Positions 1 to 9,721 of a stretch of 64,000 bases of DNA are shown here, piece after piece. The translations under genes and the position numbers were made by a program. Source of the stretch: Pyrenophora tritici-repentis (taxonomy: Eukaryota > Ascomycota > Dothideomycetes > Pleosporales > Pleosporaceae); assembly GCF_003171515.1 (NCBI RefSeq), contig NC_089391.1, positions 3,472,001 to 3,536,000 on the forward strand, read 5' to 3'. The notes under the pieces were generated by a model. It was given only the letters and a program-made list of their open reading frames with translations, searched no databases and was not told the DNA's origin. The first letter of the stretch is position 1. The number at the start of each line of letters is the position of its first letter.

Positions 1-794
1 CTGTTGCGCCGCACATGATGGGGAAGTAGGTGTTCGTTGCTTGTGGGTAGCGTTTGGGGTCTGAAGTGGTATGGATGCGGTGGTGCTTTCGTTGGATGAG
101 GTCTTGGATGCGGTCTTGTAGATTCGTGGAGTTGTATCGGTGTTGGATTTTGTGTGTAGCGTGTATTGTAGATATTTGTGTTATGTTGGTTGGTCGCGAT
201 ATAGATCAACCCAGTTGATTGGAAGGTGTTCGATGACTTTAAATTGCTGTTGGCTTGTGTCTGAAGGAACGGTTCAACTCCACAGAGTACCACGGTTGCT
301 TGATGACTCTGGAGGTCTTGTTGTAATATGATGTATGTGAGTTATATGAGTATTTGTAGAGCTACGTACGTGTACTGCCCAATTGTTATACTCGATGAGG
401 ACCGTTTGTACGTCAATGATGTGCTGCTCTGTTCTTCGTATATTCAGATATCCATTCCAGTAAGTAACAGCGGACATAGCTTGGTGACGGCGTTGTTGAA
501 TTGTATGGCCTACTCTTTACGCAAACTGGAAAAAAAAAGCGACTGCGCATCTCGCGCGTCGAACAGATATCTGTCACAAAGGAGACTGTATTAACGTGGT
601 GAACCTCAATGGTTGAATGGTGGCCCTTTGAAGTGCTACCTTACAGTGCCGATAGACTCACAGTCCTCGATAGACCGTAAGTTAACCGACGCCAAGCCTC
701 TACCCTGGCCCAGTCTATCCGCCATTCGCCGTGGCCAGCTCCAGCTTCAAGCGTTGGAAAAGAAAGACACCGGATCTATATTGTCACGCCCCGT
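1..794. other. Left-edge stretch without a supported gene
   Basis: Only short overlapping open frames occur here, none with recognisable domains or a convincing exon structure. The 3' end of the ankyrin gene on the minus strand begins at 795. I see no repeat, LTR or RNA gene. Confidence 0.4.
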
Positions 795-2628
795 CTATGT
801 TATTCCCAGCACACTGCGTCCCTTCTTATCATCCCGTCTGCACTCCATGACTCTCTTCACCTCCGCCGCTCCCTCCGCACCATGGGCAAGCAGCAGCTCG
901 ATCAAGCTACTCCGCTCTCTGCCCTCCAATTTCATGGCTTTTAGTGTCGAATGTATGGGTGTTAACCCATTCTTCGCTTCGTAGTCGATGTCTGCTCCCG
1001 CTTCCACCAGGTACTTTGCGATGGGAGACGCGCCGGGAGTCTGCACGGCGAGGTGAAGTGGTGTCTCTCCGTTGTGATCCGGGCAGTCGATTGAATGACC
1101 TAGCGACGCAAGATACCTGACGGTTTCGAGTTGCCGTCCTAGAGTTGCGGCATGCATGGCGGAGTAGTACACTGCAGAAGGGGAGTTTGTGCGGGTAATG
1201 TCGGCCCCGAACTCTATGAGGAGAGTTAGGATATCCGGTGACATCTCGTATGCTGCTCGGATGAAGAAGTAGCCAAATTCTGGGTGCGATGCCATTGGAC
1301 TTGCGCCTTCCCAGATAACTCTTTCTACTTCGGCTGCTGTTGCTTCTGATGGGATGTTTGTTAGGATCCTGTCGAGTGCTGCTCTCTGGCCTGGTCCTAG
1401 CTCTTTTCTCTTGGCTTTTGTGACGGCTATCTTGTCGGATGTGATCTTCTTGTGGAAGATGGAGACGTCTGAGCCAGAAAACGTTGATGTGTACCTAGAT
1501 GCGTGTCTCGACGCATGTTTTGATGCTAGCTGTAACCGAGTGCTTGCTTTTCCTGACAAGTCAGTACACCAGCTGTAAGACTTCTTCAATCGTGACTCTG
1601 GCGCTACAAGAGTTGCATTGGGTGATAGACCGTCGTCTGTGTAGAACGTGCCACGTGACGGCGTCATTTCGTTCCGCGATGGCGGTATCTCCAGTCTTGT
1701 AACAGTTGTCCGCTCCATGGAAGAATAGGATAACGGCTGCGCATCTGTAAACGAGGGAATATTCGCCAGCCATGTGCCAATTCCCTCCTCTTTAGTTGAC
1801 GGCGCCTTTTCATTAGGACTTTTCCTTCCACTCCGCGGCGTCTCACCAAGTGCAGGTTCCAATGAGTCTGGCCGCGGGATAATGGTCCTCCTTTCTCGTT
1901 GCGATCCTGACGGAACACCTTCTCTTGATATAGCTGTTATGCATGATCGCAGTAGACGCACTGCCTGTAATAGCGAAGATAGCCTATCTCGCGCTGTTTG
2001 GTTGACATATATTTCATCCGTGTCAGTCCTTTTCAGCAGGTCATCACTTTGCGTGACAGAACCGCTAACATAGTTCTGCACCAAAGAGTCCATTGTGTCT
2101 TGCTGGCCAAATCTAAGAGCGGTGAGTAATTTTGGTCATCCGTCTCCTGATTCAATACTTACAGCGTGATGTAGTCTAGCGCCAACTCCAGAACGACCTT
2201 TGAGGCATCGAGGTCATGGCGTAAGTTCACCAACGGCCCGTCCTTGAGCGCCCTCCAATCATCCTTTGGCTGGCCGCTACAGGAGAGCTTGACGAACGCT
2301 TTATGCAAGCGCTCGCTCGTGTCATCACAAGAATCGAGCACTCGTGATACAGCATCAACAAGAGACGGGGGCAACTCGCCCCATGTCGCTGAAAAGTCGT
2401 CCTGTGCAATACCAAGAGCTGTCTTGATAACAATTAGGTGAGTGTTGATGGTGTTCAAATCGTGCCGCGCATGGCGGACTTTTCGCGCAAAACTGCTGAT
2501 GTCCGGGATGACCTGTTTTTGGCATTAGCGCTGTGGGTGCAAAGTTGAACATTTGAAGCAGCTCTAACCTGAGCAATCGAAGTCCCTAGCGCGGCGCATC
2601 GGGCAGCGACCGTGCTGGGACGCGACAT
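795..2628 (-). CDS. Ankyrin-repeat protein with fungal N-terminal helical domain
   Basis: Model of three exons read leftwards: 2628-2569, 2512-2163 and 2112-795, giving about 575 aa. Both introns (56 and 50 nt) have GT-AG ends, and all junctions keep frame. The start ATG opens a short hydrophobic-helical segment (MSRPSTVAARCAALGTSIAQ), followed across the first intron by a leucine-rich helical stretch. This resembles the N-terminal domain common on fungal NACHT and ankyrin proteins (seen as a pattern, not searched). The middle, about residues 150-370, is serine/threonine- and charge-rich and probably disordered. The last 170 residues hold at least four ankyrin repeats, with motifs such as NGETPLHLAV and NGLTPIH. 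Such proteins act in protein-protein contacts; the partner is unknown. The exon structure is strong; the function is generic. Confidence 0.75.
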
Positions 2629-3269
2629 GAGGTTATGCGTGCGCGGCGGTGGCAACCGGGACGTATCGAGGACACGAGAAGGTACCTAGACACCGCTGGG
2701 GTGTCGTGGCGGGTGTGTTGTTCAAAGGCAGCTACGTCTGTCGCCGATTTTTGAAGAGTCTGATGGGATGGTCGAGGCTGACGCTGGCCACATTACAACG
2801 TGCCGGCGTACGGCACGGATCTCAGGCTTTTGCGTGCTCGCCGGACGTTCGGTGGCACAGGACGAAAGATGCGAGGGGAAGTTCGGCGCGAAGACACCAT
2901 AAGGATTACGGACGTTTGTACGCTGCGATGCGCGTCAATTGTGAGTAATCTACAACTTTGCTTTTTCCTATAATTCCAGAATCTCGCCAAAGCAACAACA
3001 ACGGGTCTCGAGAGATTCCCCGTCTCGAGCCACCAACGGTTGCGACTGCGGTGACCTGCCTGGCTGCGCAAAAGGGGAGACACGGCTGATGTGGGTTAGG
3101 CGGACGGGAGGCGTGCCGGGGGATCCCGGTTGTGGAAATGAAGCCGACTGGGCAGTGCAGCAGTTTAATGTCCCTGTGTTTCCAATCGGAACAGCGTGTG
3201 GTATTAATCTTGGGATTTTCGTGTCTACACGTCGTCGCGGACATTTGCGAAACGATCTAATCTACAAAC
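2629..3269. other. Intergenic stretch between ankyrin and alpha-glucuronidase genes
   Basis: It lies upstream of the ankyrin start and downstream of the alpha-glucuronidase stop, both on the minus strand. Short open frames on both strands lack domains. It probably holds the ankyrin promoter and the aguA 3' UTR; no clear motif was found. Confidence 0.4.
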
Positions 3270-5777
3270 TTAATCGACGATTCCTGGAGGCAAAAAGGAC
3301 AAATAGTCAATGGGCGCCGGCTCCATGCCATCCGCCTGACCCATGATTCGCACCTCCTCTCCTTGCTCAACTTCAACACCCTGGAACGTGATACGTGTCG
3401 CGGAATGGCCATCGAGATATATCGACGGTGTGTGACCCAGCTTGTCCTCCGTATCGCCAATCCAACTACCTACTGTCCGATTGCCAAGCTCGAGTCTGTA
3501 CCTGGCCTTCCCACCGATAAAATCAAAATAGTTGACTGCTATGTCGTACGTTCCACTGGCGAATGCGACCTTGGTAGATGCAATACCCATAGTATTGTTC
3601 GTTATGGTCACGATCGCTTTGTATCCAGAAGCCGTTTCGAAGGGTTTTAAGGCAACAGGCTTGTAGCCATTTAGCGTCATGCTCTCAGCCTCGATACGAT
3701 ACGGGTGATTACCAACACGTTTGGTCTCGTCTGGGATCCCTGAGAGGTTATGGTAGAATTCGTTGATGGCGTCGCGCCAAACGAGCGAATGGCCAGCTTG
3801 GTAGATCTGTCTGTACAAGACATGGTCGAAGCGCTCGTCGTCGATCTTACCCCGCAGAAACTCCCATTGCTTCACAAACTCCTGAGCAGTAGCAGCTCCC
3901 TCGTAGTGAGCATCGTAGAAGTGCTGGATGACAGTCTTACCAGACTTGAGTTTCTGGGTATAAGGTACGTGATGGAACCACAGCAACAGGTTATCGGGAG
4001 TCTGGTCGATGTTGTCATATATCTTAGCGACCTCGGGTGGGTATAGACCAGCGTTGCCAGTTCCATTCTTCACCGTGCGGTCCATTCCGATGCTGAAAGC
4101 ATCGGCGCGTGTCCACTGTCCCCAACCATTATTGTCCTGAGAAGCTGGATTCGGTCCGAAATGCGTGTAGAGGATGTCGGTCAAGGTTTGAATGCCGAGA
4201 TTACCGCTATAGTTTTCATATGCGGGCCAAGACTTCATTGACATATCAGTAACGGTATCCATGACATGCTCATCAAAGCCAAACGTGAGACGGATCCAAT
4301 CTTGCAAGATCGTCTCAGAGTCGACCGATGCATCCCAGGCTAATCTTCCAAAAGCATAGAGATTGGACATTGCAAGATGGCTGCCCAACCAATTCGTATC
4401 GGATCCAACATTTGATACACCGGCATACCCGCCCAGAGGTCGCTTGAACCGCTTGCCGGTAATGATGTCCTTCACCTTGGACGAACGATTGTCTGACCGC
4501 ATATCAAACTCAAGAATCTCTTTCCACTGTGGTGCGAGGTACATCAAATGGCAATTTTGGCCAAGATACTCTGGGCTGATTTGAACCTCGAAAGCCGTAC
4601 TCGTATAACGGAGAGACCCAAATAACGGCGAAGCTGGCTCACGGACCTGAAAGTCGATTGGGCCAAACTTGATCTGAACCACAACGTTCTCGTTGAATTT
4701 GCCGTCGAGGTCCTGGAAGAACTGGACTTGCGCGTTTGCACGATCATCGCGCCAGTTTGATTCGTTGATATGGTTGTCGTACACAAAAGCGCGGAACATG
4801 ACCACACCGCCGTGAGGCTCCAGAGCCCTTGCAAACATGTTGGCACCATCTGCGAGCGTCCGGTTGTACGTCAACGGTCCAGGCTGGCCCTCACTGTTGG
4901 CCTTGACGAGATAACCGGCAAAATCTGGGACGTTGGAGTATATTTGTTCGGTAATGTTCGCCCACCATGCATCCACTTTGGGGTCCAACGGATCGAAAGT
5001 GCCCAGCGACTGGTTTGGGGACGCAAAGTTGAGCGAAATTCCAATCTGGACTCCATACGGCCTCATAGCATCAGCCACTCTGCCAAGACCCTTGACATTT
5101 CGGTCGCTGAGCAAAGTAGCGTTTGCGTTGACATTGTTGATTATTACGCCATTGACACCGACGGAAGCAAGCAAACGCGCGTACTCGGCGATGCGGGTAG
5201 TGTTGTCGATCACATAGCCATCGCGGAAGAATATTGAAGGGCCAGCAAACTCGTGTTCGATACTTCCATCCATGTTGTCCCACTCATTTGTCCATCGGAT
5301 AGGCACCTGCGGATTGTAGACCTTGGAACCGTACGTGACGTTGTTTTGCGCGAGTTGGGAGAGGTATTCAAAAGCACCATACAGGGCACCGCGCTCATTC
5401 TGCCCTACAATGATGACCTTCTCTGGACTCATGCTAAGGAAAAATCCGTCCATTTCCATGTATTCGTTTTCATTAAGATTGCCATATTCATTGAAGTACG
5501 CATCTTCGATGCCAACAATGATGGCTGCATCACTGTCTGATGGTGTAGTGCTCAGGTTGAGCTGGGTACCGGTGATGCCCAAGATGCCCTTTTGGAGCTC
5601 CTTTCCAGCTGTATACACAGGACTGAATGTGGTGCTGTTCAGGACGATGAGTGTTGAAGGGACGGATTGAGCACATGGCCCGTCTGGGATAGGAGCGTAT
5701 CGCAGCCAGCCTTGGGACCCATTTTCGGCAATGACGCAACCAATGGCGCAGAAAAAGGGTACAAGGTACAACCGCAT
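3270..5777 (-). CDS. aguA: Secreted alpha-glucuronidase, GH67
   Basis: Single-exon gene of 835 aa, matching the usual length of fungal GH67 enzymes (about 840 aa). The ATG at 5777 was preferred to an in-frame start 34 codons upstream because it opens a signal peptide (MRLYLVPFFCAIGCVIAENG). The family removes 4-O-methyl-glucuronic acid from the ends of xylo-oligosaccharides outside the cell. Landmarks: a KANSEGQPGP block near residue 300 that carries the family's general-acid Glu; a GPIDFQVREP block near residue 376 with the paired acidic Asp; and a PEYLGQ block near 405 with the second acidic Glu. Many N-x-S/T sites fit a secreted glycoprotein. No frameshift or stop is seen. It is likely controlled by xylan-inducing regulators, but no regulator site was identified. 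Confidence 0.93.
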   Translation of the reverse strand: MRLYLVPFFCAIGCVIAENGSQGWLRYAPIPDGPCAQSVPSTLIVLNSTTFSPVYTAGKELQKGILGITGTQLNLSTTPSDSDAAIIVGIEDAYFNEYGNLNENEYMEMDGFFLSMSPEKVIIVGQNERGALYGAFEYLSQLAQNNVTYGSKVYNPQVPIRWTNEWDNMDGSIEHEFAGPSIFFRDGYVIDNTTRIAEYARLLASVGVNGVIINNVNANATLLSDRNVKGLGRVADAMRPYGVQIGISLNFASPNQSLGTFDPLDPKVDAWWANITEQIYSNVPDFAGYLVKANSEGQPGPLTYNRTLADGANMFARALEPHGGVVMFRAFVYDNHINESNWRDDRANAQVQFFQDLDGKFNENVVVQIKFGPIDFQVREPASPLFGSLRYTSTAFEVQISPEYLGQNCHLMYLAPQWKEILEFDMRSDNRSSKVKDIITGKRFKRPLGGYAGVSNVGSDTNWLGSHLAMSNLYAFGRLAWDASVDSETILQDWIRLTFGFDEHVMDTVTDMSMKSWPAYENYSGNLGIQTLTDILYTHFGPNPASQDNNGWGQWTRADAFSIGMDRTVKNGTGNAGLYPPEVAKIYDNIDQTPDNLLLWFHHVPYTQKLKSGKTVIQHFYDAHYEGAATAQEFVKQWEFLRGKIDDERFDHVLYRQIYQAGHSLVWRDAINEFYHNLSGIPDETKRVGNHPYRIEAESMTLNGYKPVALKPFETASGYKAIVTITNNTMGIASTKVAFASGTYDIAVNYFDFIGGKARYRLELGNRTVGSWIGDTEDKLGHTPSIYLDGHSATRITFQGVEVEQGEEVRIMGQADGMEPAPIDYLSFLPPGIVD

Positions 5778-7113
5778 AACTGATTGCGGGGAGGCGTGTG
5801 CAGTCCAACACCGACGTGTCGGAATAGACCCAGTAGTACCTAGGTAGTAGCTGATGCTATCAGCTTTATACCCAGACAACTAACCATACCTTGTCCGAGG
5901 CGACGGTCAAGACGTCATTGAGATTTTTCCGCGCAAGAATTGTCGTGATATTTCCGTCCAGGCAACACATGATGAAGTCGAACAGCCGTACTTCAGGCTA
6001 AAAGCTGGGCATGTATTCAAGCTATTGCCAAGTTTGTCAAGCGTGTATAGCCTAGCCCCAGGTTAGCAAGGCAAACGTGGGGGAATAATGCGGGGAATAA
6101 GCGCAGAATCAGCGTCGAGCGAATCAGTCCATGCTAATGGCAGCCGATGTAGCGTGCATCTCGGTCTTTATAGACGTGCAAGCGGAGATGGAATACTTGG
6201 TAGGCTGAATACTTACGATGGTGCTGATGGAGTACGAGATGAGCCCGGTGAGGCTGGTGAGACTGGTGCGCTAGCGCCGAACCTCCGGGGAAAGAGCGCC
6301 ACAGGGTCTCTTCAAGATCTCGTGGACCCAACCACAGTTTCGTCTGCACGCCATTACAACCCTCTCGTTGTCGATAGCTACCATAGTTCTGATAAAGACG
6401 ATAGCTACAGGCTAGTACCTCTTATTCAAGTTTGATGGGATGCACGCAATGTGGCAGTCAAGATGGGCGTGGTAAGTTATAATGTGAGCGCATTGTTGTT
6501 ACAACAAGACTGCGTTGTGAAAATCTGCTGCTAAGCATCGACATCATTTATACACACCATCATAATGTGAGCGCATTGCTAGAGGAATCGAATAGTTAAC
6601 GAAACAAGAATCTCATCCTTTGATGCTCCGTAGCGAAGACAATTGACAGTTCTAGAGTGCATGTACACCATCGTACGTGTCTCTCACCTGTGAGTTCGTT
6701 GCTTTGTGCGAAGCCACTCACTGGGATATACCTTTACCCATCACACGTATAACCACCACACTTATGACTAGATAAGGCGACAACCTCCTCCTACCCTTTA
6801 CAACCAACCATCTGCCACCCAACCAGATCTGTTCTATATCCACAAAGCCACTCTAACTCAGGAAGCGTCTCGTCACTCGATCACCGGAACAAGATAGTAA
6901 GAGTCTCTTCTCGCAGGCACCACTCTCGCAGCACTGCACTGAGATCTGAACTTTGCTAACTTGAGTAGCGCATAGAAGCCCAACTGCACTACTTAATTCC
7001 AGACATACCCTAGGTTAGCACACTACGAGCCTGGTCGACGGAGCAGAGAGCAACCAGAACACTGCTAATAACCTCTGACAGTATCAAGATCCACTTCGCT
7101 CCTCTACCTCAAC
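5778..7113. other. Divergent intergenic region of aguA and a hypothetical gene
   Basis: It separates the start of aguA (-) from the start of the 7114 gene (+), so it should hold both promoters. A 17-bp direct repeat, ATAATGTGAGCGCATTG, occurs at 6479-6495 and 6562-6578. An open frame at 6088-6435 (+) is low-complexity, and a competing minus-strand frame at 6134-6349 ends near a GTAAGTATT donor-like site. Neither is supported as a gene. Confidence 0.4.
6479..6578. repeat. Pair of 17-bp direct repeats in the intergenic region
   Basis: ATAATGTGAGCGCATTG occurs twice, 83 bp apart, between aguA and the 7114 gene. The core TGAGCGCA is nearly palindromic. It could be a regulator binding site or a chance or old repeat; nothing else supports a role. 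Confidence 0.5.
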
Positions 7114-8457
7114 ATGAACGCCGCATTTCCTCCAGAGTTTCATGGTTTCTCAGAAGAAGGAGACAGCGGAATGCCCACGACTTGGTCGCTAGACATCCTT
7201 GTGAAGCGCGCCCAAGCTGAGATACCGGACTATCATGAGGTGACTGCAAGTCACGACATTAGGTTCGCCGGTCCGTTTGGAGACGCACAGATTCCCAATA
7301 GGAAGCACATCATTCCAGCCGAGGCGTCAGAGATGATGCTCATCGTTGGTTCGTACGTTCATGAATCAAACGCATCCGAAACTATTGTCTATGCTTTTGT
7401 GTATGGGGTAAACGCGAACCAAATTGGTTTCATGTATATGGATGAGCAAGGCAAAGCTGAACGTCTTGACGTCTGTAGATGCAAGGAGATCAACTTCCAG
7501 ACCCCGTTTTGCTACCTCGGCGACAACGACTTAGGTCAGCAGTCAGTTCGCCTCATGCTACGGCCGTTTCTCTTATTCAACTTCCTTAGTGCAAACTATC
7601 TCGATACTATCACGCACTACAAGAGTTTCTGGACAGATCTCACAAAAGCATTTTCATGGATCGCCAACAAGGGTCGCAGACCCGATACAGGCTTGAGTAA
7701 GCCGAAAACATCAGCTAAAGCGGCAAACCCAAAGTCTAGTAAGAACATTAATCTTCATATCTTGCAAGTAAATGAAACTAACCATATTTAGTGCTTCACG
7801 AGTATTTTGCCGAGGATTCTACTTCTAAGCCTCAAGCAGTAGCATCAAAGCTCGAAGAAGATGAGGATCCAGTTCAACGTAAGCCCCCACAAACTCTTAC
7901 TTCAATATCCTTTAGTCTAACACACCAAAGCTCGAATCAAACGCCGAGACTATGGTGGTTCCAGTACCATTGTAAGTGCAGCCCGACCTTCACATACCAC
8001 TCAGCTGACCGATATCTTTTAGCAAAATCCGCAATCCGTCCCTGTCTCGCCCTCGACCCCCGAAGAACCGCCCGTAACCCATGATCATGAAGCAGGCCTC
8101 CAAGCATTGGCATCACAGCACGAAAAAGAAGTTACCAGGCTCAGGAACGAGCTGGATGCGATGAGACAGCGTAGTGATCTCGTCCACAACGCATACAACG
8201 GACTCAAGCGGAACCACGACCAGCTCTCGATAGCGTATAGTAAAGCTGTCAAGGATATCCACCAGGTTCGTGCGCGTTATCTAGAAAGCTCAGAGAGCAG
8301 TAAGAGGTGGAAAACACGGGCTGAAGACGCTGAGAAACGAGAAACGACACTCAAAGCCCAACGCCGTGAAGACAGAGCTAAGATGGCTCGAGCTCGCCAG
8401 TTGCTTGAGACGTCAGAATCAGACGATGAAGCAGAGGTAGTTGGGGCCCCGTCTTGA
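7114..8457 (+). CDS. Hypothetical protein with C-terminal coiled coil
   Basis: Model of four exons: 7114-7738, 7792-7878, 7931-7971 and 8023-8457, giving 395 aa. All introns are GT-AG, two have CTAAC-type branch sites, and the frame runs through every junction. The first 200 residues are a globular-looking domain that I do not recognise, with alternating hydrophobic strands. The middle is charged and rich in proline and serine. The last 120 residues form a heptad-rich coiled coil (about residues 280-370) ending in an acidic tail (SESDDEAE). No signal peptide or membrane segment is present. The coiled coil suggests self-association or a scaffold role, but no function can be assigned. The start ATG is the first in frame after a long CA- and CT-rich leader. 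Confidence 0.7.
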
Positions 8458-9450
8458 AGGGGGGTGGTACTTTTGATTTTCTAGTTTATTGTTTTCTAGT
8501 TCATTGGTTTCATTCACGGCACTGGTATGTGTCTTTCTGGCGGAAAAGGTCTGATTTCGGCGTTTGCATATATCTTCCATAGGTTTACTCCCTGGATTCA
8601 GAGCACAATGGCTCTAGGATAAGCGGCTGTAGGGGTAAAACATGAACACATATACCCACCAAAACTACTCTGTTCCTGCACTCACTATACGTTCCAGAAT
8701 CACCAATGTCCTTCCCACCACTCTTCTGTCACCCATATACATTGAATTTGGCCAGCTATTCAACGCATTCTCTGCCGCATCTCTCCCCTCGACGAGAAGT
8801 AGAACCGCATTTCGGTAACAGATTAAAACAATAGTAGCCATTCCATAACCTTATACCACCTACTTCAGCTCGATTGAGCTATGTATACCTAATAAATCAC
8901 AAAAACACCATGTAGAGCCGTGTAGTCAAAGAAAACATAAAGATAAAATTTACTATCACATAGCATTACGACCCCAACACACCACAGTACCGCTCTAGGA
9001 CCGAGCCACGTAGTCGCCTATATTCGCGCAGTGGCTATTCTTTACCCTTCCTTATACTATACCTCTGAGATGAGCACCAGTTAACAAAATAGGGTTTCAC
9101 TAATACATTACATGTAGTGAGGAAACAGAGTTACGGTAGCACTACATCGCAAACTTAATACATGACTGCGCTATCACCTCGACACTAATAGATATATTAG
9201 CCGCAGTGATACAAATGCCCAACCTAGCGCATTCAAAACAACATGACCATGAATCTCCACCATGAACGCCTACTCCCATCCGTCTCCTAAAATCTCCTTA
9301 TCTTTGAGATCCGTGCGTTACCCACAGTATTAAGACCACCATGAACCTCAGTTCCTCGCAGCAGAGATTATGAAATGTTGGTCAGCTCACACATACGAAT
9401 TCATCGTCACAAGCAGAACGAAAACACTGTCAATAAACAATTATCATTAG
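8458..9450. other. Intergenic stretch left of Copia-1
   Basis: About 1 kb with no open frame of note. It is moderately AT-rich and ends with the ATTAG target duplication (9446-9450) next to the Copia-1 LTR. Confidence 0.5.
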
Positions 9451-9693
9451 TATTGAAAAGCTGGCACTATTAGTAGTAGTATGACTACCTAATAGAGCGC
9501 TCTCTAAGGCACAACGGTAGTGGTGGTACGACTCGTATTGTATTGACTAAGGAGCTATTCACACGTTCGTAGATCCGTGTTGCGTGCAGCTGCGTCCAAG
9601 CTCCCCGCTAGGACCCACCTGCACGTGTCACCAATCATGTGACTACTCCTCCGCTTGATACCACCAAGTCACTTACGGACTGTATTCTCAACA
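9451..9693 (-). repeat. Copia-1 3' LTR
   Basis: 243 bp, matching 14955-15197 base for base on reading. On the minus strand it starts TGTTGAGAATACAG and ends CTTTTCAATA, so the termini are TG...TA rather than the usual TG...CA. It is flanked on the left by the target duplication ATTAG. Confidence 0.95.
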
Positions 9694-9703
9694 CTCCCCC
9701 ACA
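9694..9703 (-). other. Copia-1 polypurine tract
   Basis: The minus strand reads TGTGGGGGAG directly before the 3' LTR. It is the expected primer for plus-strand DNA synthesis, and the same G-rich form precedes the 3' LTRs of the two non-autonomous elements in the window. Confidence 0.8.
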
Positions 9704-9721
9704 GGCCTTACGTGACTTGTT

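Noticed and set aside
6088..6435. 115-aa open frame in the aguA upstream region
   Set aside because: No domain, and the opposite strand has competing frames; probably promoter or leader sequence.
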